Shown: positions 18,981 through 28,934, numbered from the stretch's first letter. The stretch: DNA of 64,000 bases from Mesobacillus maritimus (GCF_019749255.1 NZ_JACWFH010000012.1:1-64000), one strand, 5' to 3'. Translations and numbers: made by a program. The notes: a model not told the origin generated them from the sequence alone.

Positions 18981-20540
18981 ATGTATAGGGTATTAATCGT
19001 GGATGATGAAGCAATCGAGCGAAAAGGACTGGAAATGATTCTTAAGGGAAACTTCCCCTCCATTGAAATTGAGGAAGCAGACAGCGGCCGTTCCGCTATT
19101 TTAAAAGCAGAAGAATTTCGACCAGATATCATCTTTTTAGATATAAAAATGCCTGGTATTGATGGCGTAGAAGCGGCAAAAGAAATGAAGAAGATGAATC
19201 GTTCCGTTAACATTTTTATGTTAACCGCGTTTGACAAATTCGAATACGCGCGACAGTTGATGAAAATTGGCGTACAGGACTATATCCTTAAACCCTATAA
19301 CCGTGAAGAAATTATCGAGCCCTTTCAGAAAGCCATACAGGAAATTGAACAGGAAAAAGCTAAAAGAACGGAAGAACTCACGTTAAAGGATAATTATCGC
19401 CGTGCGTTATCGATTGTCCAGTCACGCGTCATCACATCAATGTTCATGCAAGCTTCGAACAAACAAAATGTCATCGCACTAGATTTAGAGGAAACATTCC
19501 AGAAGGAAAGCTTTGTGATGGTCGTAGAATGGCTGAAAAAGAATGAAACGCTCACCCAACATGAACCTAGTGAATTTATCTCTTATATCCAATCAGGATT
19601 GAACCACTACTTTCCAAGCTATTTCTTGGGAGAGGAAACGATGAATAAAATCCCGATCTTGATTCAGGTAGATGAAAAAAATATAGGTCAGAAACCAAAG
19701 TTGAAGGAGTTGGCGACGGCGTCTGGAAGGGAACTGATTTCTAAGATGAGACAAGCCTTTCCAGACTTCAAGTTCTCGATTGGGATTGGGCGTATATATG
19801 ATGAAGTTGAAAAGTTTGTACAATCCTACCATGAAGCACTCTATACTCTTTCTTCTCTCAAACGTCCCTATCAAGTTCATTTCTATAGTCAACTACTAGC
19901 AGATCAAGAGAATCAGCAAGAGAATACCTACCCTTACGATTTGGAGAAGAAATTATTGGATGGTGTTACTTCGGGGCATGTCGATGACGTACCTACTCAT
20001 TTTAAAAAATATCTCGACTCCCTTGTTGCCTATACGAAAAATACAAAAGAAATGGAAGAGAAAATCTCTGAGTTTTTAGTTCTATTAAGCCGCCAAATTA
20101 TGGACTCAGGCATTTCGATTGCCGTTAACCGACATTTATTAGAAGGAAACAGTGTGTTTAAACTTCAGGAAGAACTATTGAGTATCGCGAATCACATTCA
20201 TTCGATGTATTACTCACAATCTCGGGATATCATGGTCCAGGCAAAGGAATTTATTGCAGATCACTTTGACAAGGCCATCACGCTAGAAGAAGTAGCCGAG
20301 GCTGTGAATCTCAGCCCTCAGTATTTTAGTAAAACCTTTAAAGAGCGTTCAGGATGTTCATTTATTGATTATTTAACAGAATTAAGGGTTGAACACGCAA
20401 AAGAACTCATTCGTTCAATGCAAAAAAGTGTAAAAGAAGTCTGTTTTCATGTTGGCTATAAAGACCCTAATTACTTTAGTCGAGTGTTTAAAAAATACAC
20501 AGGAGTTACCCCAAGTGATTTTCGACAATCCGTTTACTAG
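18981..20540 (+). CDS. araT: AraC-type response regulator, YesN family (AraT-like)
   Basis: 519 residues. Receiver domain at 1-120 with acidic DDE near residue 10, phosphoacceptor Asp in FLDIKMPG near 55, and Lys in ILKPYNREE near 105. A long linker follows, then two AraC helix-turn-helix units (ITLEEVAEAVNLSPQYFSKT and VKEVCFHVGYKDPNYFSRVF) at the C-terminus. GGAGG precedes the start; the gap to the kinase is 2 bases. Likely activates the downstream sugar importer when phosphorylated. Confidence 0.88.
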   Translation: MYRVLIVDDEAIERKGLEMILKGNFPSIEIEEADSGRSAILKAEEFRPDIIFLDIKMPGIDGVEAAKEMKKMNRSVNIFMLTAFDKFEYARQLMKIGVQDYILKPYNREEIIEPFQKAIQEIEQEKAKRTEELTLKDNYRRALSIVQSRVITSMFMQASNKQNVIALDLEETFQKESFVMVVEWLKKNETLTQHEPSEFISYIQSGLNHYFPSYFLGEETMNKIPILIQVDEKNIGQKPKLKELATASGRELISKMRQAFPDFKFSIGIGRIYDEVEKFVQSYHEALYTLSSLKRPYQVHFYSQLLADQENQQENTYPYDLEKKLLDGVTSGHVDDVPTHFKKYLDSLVAYTKNTKEMEEKISEFLVLLSRQIMDSGISIAVNRHLLEGNSVFKLQEELLSIANHIHSMYYSQSRDIMVQAKEFIADHFDKAITLEEVAEAVNLSPQYFSKTFKERSGCSFIDYLTELRVEHAKELIRSMQKSVKEVCFHVGYKDPNYFSRVFKKYTGVTPSDFRQSVY

Positions 20541-20567
20541 AGTAAAAGTTTTTCATCATTGCAGAGT

Positions 20568-20597
20568 AAAGTTCTAGCATTTGGCTAGAACTTTTTT
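20568..20597 (+). terminator. Terminator of the sensor operon
   Basis: Stem GTTCTAGC/GCTAGAAC with a 5-base loop and a T6 tail, shortly after the response-regulator stop. Confidence 0.85.
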
Positions 20598-20767
20598 ATG
20601 TTTACCGCCAAGGTTTGATTAAAAAAATGCTACATCATTAAAATAGTCCTATAAATATTGAAGATTAGCACAATTAACATTCTGCAAATCTAATATTTTC
20701 AAGAAAGACATATTAATTTGCTATACTTTTAGATTTTATTAATGACCTTTGTACCATAAAATGAAGA

Positions 20768-20782
20768 CTGTAAGCGATTTCA
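20768..20782 (+). promoter_or_regulatory. cre site upstream of the CUT2 importer
   Basis: CTGTAAGCGATTTCA fits the CcpA consensus at every fixed position except the first. It lies about 28 bases before the binding-protein start, near the expected transcription start. Confidence 0.65.
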
Positions 20783-20809
20783 TTAAACCTATAAAGAGGG
20801 GGAAATAAC

Positions 20810-21880
20810 ATGAAGAAACTAAGTCTATTATTGATCGCAGTTGTAATCGCTACGGTCTTAACAGCTTGTGGCGGAGGCGACAAAGCTTCTGGTTCAAAAG
20901 AGGAAGCTGGATTCATCGGTGTATCAATGCCTTCTAAGTCTCTTGAAAGATGGGTACACGACGGAGACAACATGGTAAAGGAATTAGAAAAAACTGGTTA
21001 TAAAGTCGATTTGCAATATGCAGAAGATGTGGTTGAAACGCAAGTATCACAAATTGAAAACATGATTACAAAAGGCGTTGACGTTCTTGTCGTTGCTGCC
21101 ATCGATGGTGAGGCATTAACAAACGTCCTTCAAATGGCTGCTGATTCGGAAATTCCTGTAATCGCTTACGACCGTTTAATCAAAGGTTCTGAGCACGTTT
21201 CTTATTATGCAACATTTGATAACTTCAAAGTTGGTGTAACACAAGGGAATTACCTTGTTGAAGCGTTAGATTTAGAAAACCAAGCAGGTCCATTCAACAT
21301 CGAATTATTCGGCGGATCTCCGGACGATAACAATGCATACTTCTTCTATGATGGTGCAATGTCTGTATTACAGCCTTACATTGACGAAGGTAAATTAGTG
21401 GTGAAGAGTGGACAAGTTGGCATGGATAAGGTTTCCACGATGACTTGGAGTGCTGCAAACGCACAATCAAGAATGGATAACCTTTTAAGCACATACTACA
21501 CAGACGATAAAGTAGACGCTGTATTATCTCCAAATGATGGACTAGCAATTGGAATCATCTCTGCACTTAAGAACATTGGCTACACTGACCTGCCATACAT
21601 CACTGGACAAGATGCTGAGCTTCAATCATTGAAAGCAATCATCTCTGGTGACCAGTCTATGACAGTATTTAAAGACACTCGTAAACTAGCAGAAAAAGTA
21701 GTAGAAATGGTTCAAGCGATTGTTGCTGGAGAAGAAGCTGAAGTGAATGATACGAAAACATACGATAACGGTAAAAAAGTAGTTCCTTCATTCCTATTAG
21801 AGCCAGTATACGTAGATGCTGAAAACTATAAAGAAGTCATCATTGACAGCGGATATTATACAGAAGATCAGCTTCAATAA
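20810..21880 (+). CDS. araE: Sugar-binding lipoprotein of a CUT2 importer (AraE-like)
   Basis: 356 residues. Signal [20 protein letters not shown] with lipobox Cys 20. The mature part is a ChvE/MglB-type binding protein: [45 protein letters not shown] and the C-terminal [20 protein letters not shown] that is typical of multiple-monosaccharide binders. Strong AGAGGGGG ribosome site. First gene of the importer, followed by a terminator that would leave it more abundant than the ATPase and permease. The arabinose role is inferred from the adjacent sensor; xylose, glucose or galactose are alternatives. This araE is the Geobacillus binding protein, not the symporter of the same name. Confidence 0.82.
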   Translation: MKKLSLLLIAVVIATVLTACGGGDKASGSKEEAGFIGVSMPSKSLERWVHDGDNMVKELEKTGYKVDLQYAEDVVETQVSQIENMITKGVDVLVVAAIDGEALTNVLQMAADSEIPVIAYDRLIKGSEHVSYYATFDNFKVGVTQGNYLVEALDLENQAGPFNIELFGGSPDDNNAYFFYDGAMSVLQPYIDEGKLVVKSGQVGMDKVSTMTWSAANAQSRMDNLLSTYYTDDKVDAVLSPNDGLAIGIISALKNIGYTDLPYITGQDAELQSLKAIISGDQSMTVFKDTRKLAEKVVEMVQAIVAGEEAEVNDTKTYDNGKKVVPSFLLEPVYVDAENYKEVIIDSGYYTEDQLQ

Positions 21881-21906
21881 TTGATCATTGAACAAAAGGA
21901 TATGCT

Positions 21907-21941
21907 GGAGTAATTAACCTGGTGGTGATTACTCCTTTTTT
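21907..21941 (+). terminator. Intra-operon terminator after the binding-protein gene
   Basis: Stem GGAGTAAT/ATTACTCC, 13-base loop, T6 tail. Partial termination here would raise the ratio of binding protein to membrane components. Confidence 0.8.
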
Positions 21942-22026
21942 AGATAAGGACTATGAAGAAATGTTATTAGGTAACTAAATACTCAATTGAAAAGAATCGA
22001 TAATAGGTTGGCTGTGTTAGATGAGT

Positions 22027-22162
22027 ATGTTGATTTCCGCTCCAGGCACTTCGCGCACCTTAGGGCGTGCCCGTGGAGCCTCCTCGGCGCTATAAGCGCC
22101 TGTGGGTCTCCCCTGCCCCGTACTCCCGCAGGAGTCTTCGTGCCTTCCGCTCCAATCAACAT
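22027..22162. repeat. GC-rich interspersed repeat with inverted ends (Bacillus type)
   Basis: A 136-bp block, much richer in GC than its surroundings, bounded by ATGTTGATT and AATCAACAT, with inner inverted segments CCGCTCCAGGCAC and GTGCCTTCCGC. I recognise the layout (CTCCAGGCACTTCGC ... CCCGCAGGAGTC ... TTCCGCTCCAATCAACA) as a palindromic repeat common between Bacillus genes. It probably folds into a long hairpin. Lies in the 470-bp gap between araE-like and araG-like genes; small frames within it are spurious. Confidence 0.7.
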
Positions 22163-22351
22163 GTTCTTTAACACAGTCCCAAATTAATAAAGAACTTTTT
22201 TTACTATCATTCTTTATTTTTATAAATACTTGAACGCATTTCAACCGAATGCTAAATGATTCAATAAATTAGGAATTTCCACTGGTAACTGTTCGATCTT
22301 ACTAGTTGCGATATAGACTACTATTTCTGAAAAACAAGAGGGTGTGATGAT

Positions 22352-23881
22352 ATGAAATCGGAATCAACCATTTTAGAAATGAAAAGCATCACAAAAGAAT
22401 TCCCTGGTGTAAAGGCTTTAGATAACGTGAATTTAAAAGTTGTCGAAGCGGAAATTCATGCCATCTGCGGGGAAAATGGTGCAGGTAAATCCACTTTAAT
22501 GAAAGTACTAAGTGGGGTCTATCCTTACGGAACATATGAGGGAGAGATTCTCTTTAAAGACCAACTATGTGAATTTAAGGATATTAAACAAAGTGAAGAT
22601 TTAGGGATCGTTATTATCCACCAAGAATTAGCACTGATTCCTGAGCTATCCATTGCTGAAAATATCTTTCTTGGCAATGAACAAGCGAGTAAAGGTGTAA
22701 TTAACTGGAATGAAACCATTAGCAAAGCTAGAGAATTACTAATCAAAGTTGGCTTGCAGGAATCACCTAATACGTTAATCAAAGATATTGGTGTTGGAAA
22801 GCAGCAATTAGTTGAAATTGCGAAAGCTTTGTCGAAAAATGTAAAGCTCCTCATTCTAGATGAACCAACAGCTGCACTTAACGAAAATGATAGTGAGAAT
22901 CTCTTAAACCTCTTGATGGAATTACGAACTCAAGGGATGACATCGATTATTATTTCTCACAAATTAAATGAAATTAAAAAAGTAGCGAATTCTGTTACCA
23001 TCATCCGCGATGGTCAATCCATTGAAACGATCGCGACAGCAGATATTACAGAAGATCGAATTATTAACGGGATGGTTGGCCGTAGCTTAACAAACCGTTA
23101 TCCAGAAAGACAACCAAACATAGGTGAAACCTTCTTTGAAGTGAAACATTGGAATACGTACCACCCAATCCAAAGTGAACGACAAATCGTAAAAGACGTC
23201 AATCTCCATATTAAAAAGGGCGAAATTGTTGGGATTGCTGGGTTAATGGGCTCAGGAAGAACCGAACTTGCGATGAGTATCTTTGGGAAATCCTATGGCA
23301 AAAAGACAACTGGCGAAGTCTATAAAGATGGCAAACAATTAGATTTATCTACTGTTTCGAAAGCCATTAAAGAAGGAATTGCCTATGTGAGCGAGGATCG
23401 CAAAGAATACGGATTAATTTTAATGAATGATATAAAAGAAAATATCTCTCTCGCAAGCTTAAACAAGATTGCTAGTAAAAATGTAATCAATGATAGCAAA
23501 GAGTATGTCGTAGCTGAAGAATACCGTACGAAAATGAATATTAAGACCCCTAGTGTAAACCAAACAGTCGGGAATTTAAGTGGTGGGAATCAGCAAAAGG
23601 TTGTTTTAAGTAAATGGATGTTCTCTGAACCAGACCTTCTGATTTTAGATGAACCAACAAGAGGAATTGACGTTGGCGCAAAATATGAAATTTATACGAT
23701 TATGAATGAGTTAGCGAGTCAAGGAAAAGGAATTCTCGTAATTTCATCCGAACTCCCAGAAATAATCGGGATGTGTGACAGAATCTACGTCATGAGTGAA
23801 GGACAGATCACTGGTGAAGTGGAGAAAGCTAACGCAACACAAGAAGTTCTCATGAAGTATATGACAAATAGTAGGGGGTAA
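22352..23881 (+). CDS. araG: Sugar ABC transporter ATP-binding protein, two ABC domains (AraG-like)
   Basis: 509 residues, standard for CUT2 ATPases. Domain 1 has Walker [10 protein letters not shown] near residue 40, signature [14 protein letters not shown] near 150 and Walker [12 protein letters not shown]. Domain 2 has the usual degenerate Walker [11 protein letters not shown] near 295, signature [14 protein letters not shown] near 410 and Walker [13 protein letters not shown]. It is 6 bases from the permease gene. Powers uptake of the sugar bound by the upstream lipoprotein. Confidence 0.9.
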   Translation: MKSESTILEMKSITKEFPGVKALDNVNLKVVEAEIHAICGENGAGKSTLMKVLSGVYPYGTYEGEILFKDQLCEFKDIKQSEDLGIVIIHQELALIPELSIAENIFLGNEQASKGVINWNETISKARELLIKVGLQESPNTLIKDIGVGKQQLVEIAKALSKNVKLLILDEPTAALNENDSENLLNLLMELRTQGMTSIIISHKLNEIKKVANSVTIIRDGQSIETIATADITEDRIINGMVGRSLTNRYPERQPNIGETFFEVKHWNTYHPIQSERQIVKDVNLHIKKGEIVGIAGLMGSGRTELAMSIFGKSYGKKTTGEVYKDGKQLDLSTVSKAIKEGIAYVSEDRKEYGLILMNDIKENISLASLNKIASKNVINDSKEYVVAEEYRTKMNIKTPSVNQTVGNLSGGNQQKVVLSKWMFSEPDLLILDEPTRGIDVGAKYEIYTIMNELASQGKGILVISSELPEIIGMCDRIYVMSEGQITGEVEKANATQEVLMKYMTNSRG

Positions 23882-23887
23882 CTCATA

Positions 23888-25048
23888 ATGAATTCAATTA
23901 CTAGTTTATTAAAAAAGAACCTAAAGCAATCTAGTATGGTCATTGCTTTAGTCTTAATTACCTTATTGTTCCAAGTTTTAACGGACGGAACGCTATTAAA
24001 GCCCTTAAACATTACCAACCTTATTCTACAAAACAGTTACATTCTCATCCTAGCAGTTGGAATGGTGCTCGTCATCATCACCGGTCATATTGATTTATCC
24101 GTTGGTTCGGTTGCTGCCTTTGTTGGTGCGATATCAGCGATTCTAATGATTAACATGGAAATGAACCCGTTTCTTGCTACAATCATCTGTCTTGCTGTTG
24201 GTGCCTTAATCGGTGCATGGCAAGGTTTCTGGATTGCTTATGTTGGGATCCCAGCCTTTATCGTAACCCTTGCGGGGATGTTACTATTTAGAGGTTTAAC
24301 ATTAGTTGTCTTACAAGGTCAATCCATTGCGCCATATCCAGAGTCATTCCAAAAAATCAGTAACGGTTTCCTTCCTGACTTTTTCGGTGGAACTGACATT
24401 CATATCCTTTCGATCATCATTGGTGTGGCCGTTTCCCTCATCTTGATTGGATTAGAGATCAAAGGTCGTAACAACCAATTGAGATATAACTTCGAAGTAG
24501 GTTCAAAAGGGTTATTTTATGCAAAGCTTGTCGCAATCTTTGCAGTAGTCAATACGTTCACATACGTATTAGCAACGTATAAAGGGCTTCCAAACATTTT
24601 AGTTATCCTCTTTGCAATCATTGTCGCGTATACGTTTGTAATGAAAAAGACCATTATTGGTCGTCATGTTTACGCTGTTGGTGGAAATCTAAAAGCTGCC
24701 TCCCTATCTGGTGTTCAAACGAAAAAAGTAACCTTCGGTGTTTTCGTAAACATGGGTGTGCTCGCTGCTTTATCTGGTTTAATCTTCGCAGCTCGTCTAA
24801 ATGCAGCAACTCCAAGAGCTGGTAACCTTTTTGAACTTGATGCAATCGCAGCTGTATTCATCGGTGGGGCATCTGCATACGGCGGTGTAGGTACAGTCGT
24901 TGGCGCCGTCATCGGTGGTCTAGTAATGGGTGTCATGAACAACGGGATGTCCATCCTTGGTCTAGGAATCGACTGGCAACAAGCCATTAAAGGCTTAGTA
25001 CTACTAGCAGCAGTTGCGTTTGATATTATCAATAAGAAGAAATCTTAA
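23888..25048 (+). CDS. araH: Sugar ABC transporter permease (CUT2; AraH-like)
   Basis: 386 residues with about ten hydrophobic helices. Conserved CUT2 segments are MVLVIITGHIDLSVGSVAAF near residues 57-76, YVGIPAFIVTLAGMLLFRGL, and the C-terminal AIAAVFIGGASAYGGVGTV with its Gly-rich run. Last gene of the importer, followed by a terminator at 25104. XylH/MmsB-type relatives move xylose or other pentoses, so the sugar is inferred from context. Confidence 0.9.
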   Translation: MNSITSLLKKNLKQSSMVIALVLITLLFQVLTDGTLLKPLNITNLILQNSYILILAVGMVLVIITGHIDLSVGSVAAFVGAISAILMINMEMNPFLATIICLAVGALIGAWQGFWIAYVGIPAFIVTLAGMLLFRGLTLVVLQGQSIAPYPESFQKISNGFLPDFFGGTDIHILSIIIGVAVSLILIGLEIKGRNNQLRYNFEVGSKGLFYAKLVAIFAVVNTFTYVLATYKGLPNILVILFAIIVAYTFVMKKTIIGRHVYAVGGNLKAASLSGVQTKKVTFGVFVNMGVLAALSGLIFAARLNAATPRAGNLFELDAIAAVFIGGASAYGGVGTVVGAVIGGLVMGVMNNGMSILGLGIDWQQAIKGLVLLAAVAFDIINKKKS

Positions 25049-25076
25049 GGGGATAGGCACAGCGTGTCGCCTGTTC
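25049..25076. repeat. GGGACA palindrome family, very degenerate copy
   Basis: Begins at the permease stop: AAGGGGATAGGCAC then AGCGTGTCGCCTGTTC, resembling the reverse-oriented family members with several mismatches. Confidence 0.4.
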
Positions 25077-25103
25077 TAATAAAATTCTTTTAAAGCAATA
25101 AAC

Positions 25104-25133
25104 AAAACCGGTTGGGGAATCCAACCGGTTTTT
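25104..25133 (+). terminator. CCGGTTGGG-family terminator, copy 1
   Basis: Arms AAAACCGGTTGG and CCAACCGGTTTT around GGAAT, then Ts. Ends the importer operon. Near-identical hairpins occur at 27427, 29163 and 32925. Confidence 0.88.
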
Positions 25134-25276
25134 GATTTTCTATGATCGAAAGGTTTCGAAGTGCTTCAACTCTATCTTTAGGTCTGATTTGGCGCTTAGC
25201 TGAGGGAGATAGATAAATAGCAGTCAGGAAAAATGGGAGAAAACGTTTATATCTCGTAAACGATTAAATCCCTTTT

Positions 25277-25303
25277 GGGACAAGGTGCCTGTCCCCTTGT
25301 CCC
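25277..25303. repeat. GGGACA palindrome family, copy 5 (perfect)
   Basis: Identical to the 13922 copy: arms GGGACAAGG/CCTTGTCCC, loop TGCCTGTCC. Confidence 0.9.
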
Positions 25304-25480
25304 AAGTTTTAATGTTTTTTTAAGATTTTATGAAGAATGACAATAATAAAGACTTATTTTGTCGTGTGCCATTGGGCTGGGAATGTGGGTATTTTTTAAA
25401 CGAAATGTTGAAATTGATTCATTCGCTACTTATGTACTAATTCTATTTTCTCTCCTTTCTCTTAAAGTCTCGTATTCCTC

Positions 25481-25522
25481 TTTACATATATTTACATCCC
25501 ATTAACATTTCCCCTCTATACT
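25481..25522 (+). promoter_or_regulatory. Pho-box-like promoter of phoD
   Basis: TTTACA at 25481, TTTACA at 25491 and TTAACA at 25502 form direct repeats spaced 10-11 bases, the pattern bound by PhoP in Bacillus. A -10 TATACT lies at 25517-25522, and no good -35 is present, as expected for a PhoP-activated promoter. It lies just before a phosphatase gene. Other parts of 25134-25480 hold only the palindrome at 25277. Confidence 0.7.
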
Positions 25523-25558
25523 GTTTACCAGTTAGTGAATTTCAAGGAGGGATACCAA

Positions 25559-27307
25559 ATGACAAATGATCGCACTTTAGAAGAAATGATGAAGAAATTG
25601 AATGAAGGAACGTTAAGCAAGAATATGGACCGCCGTAGGTTTCTCGAAACGACCGGGAAGATTGCGGGGCTTTCCCTCGGTCTAACGATTGCTCAGTCGT
25701 TAGGTGGGTTTTCCGTTGATGCGGCACCGAAGTTCAGCCAATACCCGTTTACCTTAGGTGTGGCTTCCGGTGACCCACTTTCTGACAGCGTTGTGTTATG
25801 GACAAGATTGGCTCCAGATCCGCTGAATGGCGGCGGGATGCCATCTCATGTGGTTCCTGTTCAATGGGAGCTTGCAACGGATGAAAACTTCCGCAATGTA
25901 ATCAAGCGTGGGACCGAACAAGCCTCTCCAGCTCTTGCCCATTCCGTTCACGTTGAAGTCACCGGCTTGAAGCCGAAAACAGTTTATTATTATCGTTTTA
26001 AAAGTGGAAACGAACTCAGCCCCGTTGGAAGAACTAAAACTCTTCCAGCCAAAGGCGACCCTGTCTCAAGCCTGACCTTTGCGTTTGCATCCTGCCAGCA
26101 GTTTGAACATGGCTATTTTACAGCTTATAAACATATGGCCAATGAAGACTTAGACCTAGTGTTCCATCTTGGCGATTATATTTATGAATATGGGGCAAAT
26201 GAATATGTAGCATCCGGCGGCAATGTCCGCACTCATAATGGCGAAGAAATCATCAGTATTGAAGATTACCGCAACCGATATGCACAATACCGCTCAGATG
26301 CAGACTTGAGAGCGGCACATGCGGCATTTCCATGGATTGTGACGTGGGATGACCATGAGGTTGAAAACAACTATGCCAATGTGACTCCTGAAAAAGGGCA
26401 GTCTGTGGAGGAATTCGTCAAACGCCGAGCCGCAGCCTACCAGGCATACTACGAGCATATGCCGCTTCGCAAGTCCTCCCTTCCACATGAAGGCGGCATG
26501 CAATTATATCGGGATTTCAATTATGGGAATTTAGCTTCCTTCTATGTTTTAGATACGCGCCAATACCGCGATGATCAAGCAAATGGCGATGGAAGCAAAC
26601 CCCATTCTCCTGAATCATTAGATCCTAAACGGACACTCCTAGGTACAGAACAAGAGAAATGGCTACTCAATCATCTTGGAGGCTCTTCCGCCCAGTGGAA
26701 TGTGCTCGCACAGCAAATTTTCTTTGCCCAGCGGAACTTTGGGACAAGCGATGCTCCAACATTCAGCATGGATTCTTGGGATGGTTACCCAGCTGCCCGT
26801 GAACGAATCACCAATTTCGTCACCGAGAAAGACATGAACAACCTGATTGTCTTGACAGGCGATGTTCATGCAAGCTGGGCCTCCAATCTCATGACCGATT
26901 ATAATAATCCAGATGCGCCAATCTTCGGAGCAGAATTTGTGGGTACCTCAATTTCTTCTGGGGCAGATGGGTCCGACTGGCGAGCTGATACAGAGAAAAC
27001 GTTAGCGCAAAATCAAAATATCAAGTTCTTTAACAATTTCCGGGGCTATGTACGCTGCCGGGTCACTCCGCAACAGTGGCGTGCTGACTACCGTGTACTT
27101 CCTTACGTCAAACAGCCAGGAGCGGATATATCCACTCGAGCTTCCTTTATTTATGAAAAGAACCAAAAAGGAATACAAGAAATCGCTACTTCAACAGTCC
27201 CAATGGGGATCCAAATATCCAATGAGGTAGAAGAAGACCGCCATCGCGCTCACCAACGTGCACATGAAAAACAGATGAAGAAAAAGCGGGAGAAGGTAAA
27301 AAATTAG
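25559..27307 (+). CDS. phoD: Alkaline phosphatase/phosphodiesterase PhoD
   Basis: 582 residues. A Tat signal (MDRRRFLETTGKIAGLSLGL, residues about 23-42) directs the folded metalloenzyme outward. Then a PhoD N-terminal fibronectin-like domain (about 60-160) and the metallophosphatase domain: FASCQQFEHGYFTAYKHM, HLGDYIYEYG, TWDDHEVENNY and TGDVHASW hold the Fe/Ca ligands. AAGGAGG lies 7 bases before ATG 25559. In Bacillus it cleaves phosphodiesters, including teichoic acids, under phosphate starvation. No tatAd/tatCd genes follow, unlike Bacillus subtilis. The highly charged KKKREKVKN tail is immediately followed by a GGGACA palindrome. Confidence 0.93.
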   Translation: MTNDRTLEEMMKKLNEGTLSKNMDRRRFLETTGKIAGLSLGLTIAQSLGGFSVDAAPKFSQYPFTLGVASGDPLSDSVVLWTRLAPDPLNGGGMPSHVVPVQWELATDENFRNVIKRGTEQASPALAHSVHVEVTGLKPKTVYYYRFKSGNELSPVGRTKTLPAKGDPVSSLTFAFASCQQFEHGYFTAYKHMANEDLDLVFHLGDYIYEYGANEYVASGGNVRTHNGEEIISIEDYRNRYAQYRSDADLRAAHAAFPWIVTWDDHEVENNYANVTPEKGQSVEEFVKRRAAAYQAYYEHMPLRKSSLPHEGGMQLYRDFNYGNLASFYVLDTRQYRDDQANGDGSKPHSPESLDPKRTLLGTEQEKWLLNHLGGSSAQWNVLAQQIFFAQRNFGTSDAPTFSMDSWDGYPAARERITNFVTEKDMNNLIVLTGDVHASWASNLMTDYNNPDAPIFGAEFVGTSISSGADGSDWRADTEKTLAQNQNIKFFNNFRGYVRCRVTPQQWRADYRVLPYVKQPGADISTRASFIYEKNQKGIQEIATSTVPMGIQISNEVEEDRHRAHQRAHEKQMKKKREKVKN

Positions 27308-27308
27308 T

Positions 27309-27342
27309 GGGACAAGGGGACAGGCACCCTGTCACCCTGCCC
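27309..27342. repeat. GGGACA palindrome family, copy 6 (reverse orientation)
   Basis: GGGACAAGGGGACAGGCACC then a decayed right arm (CTGTCACCCTGCCCCGC). It touches the phoD stop. Its right flank, TGCCCCGCACCT followed by GCTTATT, also occurs at the 32830 copy. Confidence 0.8.
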
Positions 27343-27426
27343 CGCACCTATGCTTATTTAGGACTCTACGGTTTAAGGCTTGTCTTGGATAAGAATTTTA
27401 TCCCTTCAATCTTTTACCTTATTGAA

Positions 27427-27463
27427 ATCACAAACCGGTTGGGGAATCCAACCGGTTTGTGAT
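27427..27463 (+). terminator. CCGGTTGGG-family terminator, copy 2
   Basis: 16-bp perfect stem, ATCACAAACCGGTTGG with CCAACCGGTTTGTGAT, loop GGAAT, then TTTTT. Terminates phoD. Confidence 0.88.
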
Positions 27464-27640
27464 TTTTAGAATTCTATTATTAATAACCGATGCTACAACA
27501 CTATCTTTCAGAGATAATATTGTATCTTAACCGAAAAGGATGATTCAAAAAAGATATAAATCATCGCTCCCCCTCTATACCTCTCTGCCGGTTTAAACGA
27601 TTTCCCTCACAATTCATATGGGTGTTCATTCCTTTACGTC

Positions 27641-27663
27641 GGGAATAGGTACCACCTTGTCCC
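27641..27663. repeat. GGGACA palindrome family, remnant
   Basis: GGGAATAGGTACCACCTTGTCCC: both arms recognisable but shortened. Lies directly at the 3' end of the sensor kinase gene. Confidence 0.5.
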
Positions 27664-27665
27664 AT

Positions 27666-28934
27666 TCAACTCAGCGGACGTCTGATTGCCATTTCTGGTA
27701 GTTTTACTGTAATGGTGGTTCCTTTATGAAGGACACTGTTGATATCAAGAGTCCCGTTCATGGTCTGTATCGTGCGGACGACGACCATAGAGCCTAAGCC
27801 TGTCCCCTTTTCTTTACTGCTGTAATAAGGTTCACCAAAGCGGGTAAGCTGTTCTTTTGTCATTCCAACCCCGGAATCTTCTATTTTAATCGTTATATGG
27901 TTTTTACTTGTAGAAGTAATGACTCGAAGCTCTCCACCTTCAGGCATCGCTTCTATCCCGTTTTTAATTAAGTTTAAAAAGCATTGCTTAAAATGCTGTG
28001 TATTCCCGTAGATCACTCCAGGAGACAACTCATCTGATATGCGGACCGATTTCATATTCGCCCAAGGTTTAATCATTTGAAGAATACTACTTATTTCACG
28101 GTCGACGAAAATAGGATCCTTTTGTTCAGTAGCGGGCTTCGCAAATGCTAAATAATCACTAATAATCGATTCAGCACTTTGGACCTCTCGGTTGATATGT
28201 TCAATATACTCGTCCCGCTTATCTTGAGACAGATTTGGGTCCTTTAATAAATCAATAAATCCCTTCACTACTGTTAATGGGTTTCTAACTTCATGGGAAA
28301 TACTTGCAGCAAGCTGGCTGACCACTTCCATTTTTTCTAACTTTACCATTTTGGGCTTAATACTAATGGCGTCTTGCATGATTTCAGCCAAATAGACGAA
28401 AGTAAACATAACGAATGGAGGCATAAGGACAAAATAAAATAAATAAGCCTCTGTTACTTGAAAGAAGTCAGAGAATGAAACTGCTATAAGCGTGGTCAGG
28501 ACTCCAACCACGAAAGCAAGCAGGGAGGATCCCAGCACTTTCCCCTTACGTTTGAACCCATTGAACTGATTGGCAAAAAGGGCCGTTGCGACAAAAATCA
28601 CAAGATAAACAATCAGTGTAAGAAAATTGAATCCATATAGATAAAACCTTCCTATTAATGTGATGACTAACAAAACGGCCCCTACAGGCCATCCGCCATA
28701 AAGGGTTCCGATGAAAAGAGGAATCTGCCTTAAATCGTGAACACAATATTCATCAATATAAATGGAAAATCTCATACATAGAATAATTGGAACGCTCATA
28801 CACGCAGTTATCAGCGTCCTTTTATACCGTTTCAATCTTTTTGAATGATCGATTAAGATAAAATAAGCAAACAAACCTACTAAAATATAAAAAAGATTAT
28901 CTAAAACATGGTGATTAATATAAACAAACCCCAT
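27666..28934 (-). CDS. Sensor histidine kinase with 5TMR-LYT input domain (KinB-like)
   Basis: About 422 residues. The first 190 hold six hydrophobic helices of the 5TM-5TMR_LYT type (DLRQIPLFIGTLYGGWPVGA). Then HisKA with phosphoacceptor His in AASISHEVRNPLTVVKGFID near 215, and HATPase boxes LNLIKNGIEAMPEGGEL, IKIEDSGVGM and GTGLGSMVVVRTIQTMNGT. ATG 28934 is preferred because AGGAG lies 8 bases upstream. No response regulator is adjacent; the architecture resembles sporulation kinases KinB/KinD that feed Spo0F, which is an inference. Confidence 0.85.
   Translation of the reverse strand: MGFVYINHHVLDNLFYILVGLFAYFILIDHSKRLKRYKRTLITACMSVPIILCMRFSIYIDEYCVHDLRQIPLFIGTLYGGWPVGAVLLVITLIGRFYLYGFNFLTLIVYLVIFVATALFANQFNGFKRKGKVLGSSLLAFVVGVLTTLIAVSFSDFFQVTEAYLFYFVLMPPFVMFTFVYLAEIMQDAISIKPKMVKLEKMEVVSQLAASISHEVRNPLTVVKGFIDLLKDPNLSQDKRDEYIEHINREVQSAESIISDYLAFAKPATEQKDPIFVDREISSILQMIKPWANMKSVRISDELSPGVIYGNTQHFKQCFLNLIKNGIEAMPEGGELRVITSTSKNHITIKIEDSGVGMTKEQLTRFGEPYYSSKEKGTGLGSMVVVRTIQTMNGTLDINSVLHKGTTITVKLPEMAIRRPLS

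Noticed and set aside
21983-22244. Three small frames in the araE-araG gap
   Set aside because: All fall within the GC-rich palindromic repeat; opposite strands both appear open because of its composition.
25559-27307. PhoD operon with its own tatAd/tatCd
   Set aside because: The phoD stop is followed by repeats and a terminator; no Tat translocase genes are in the window.
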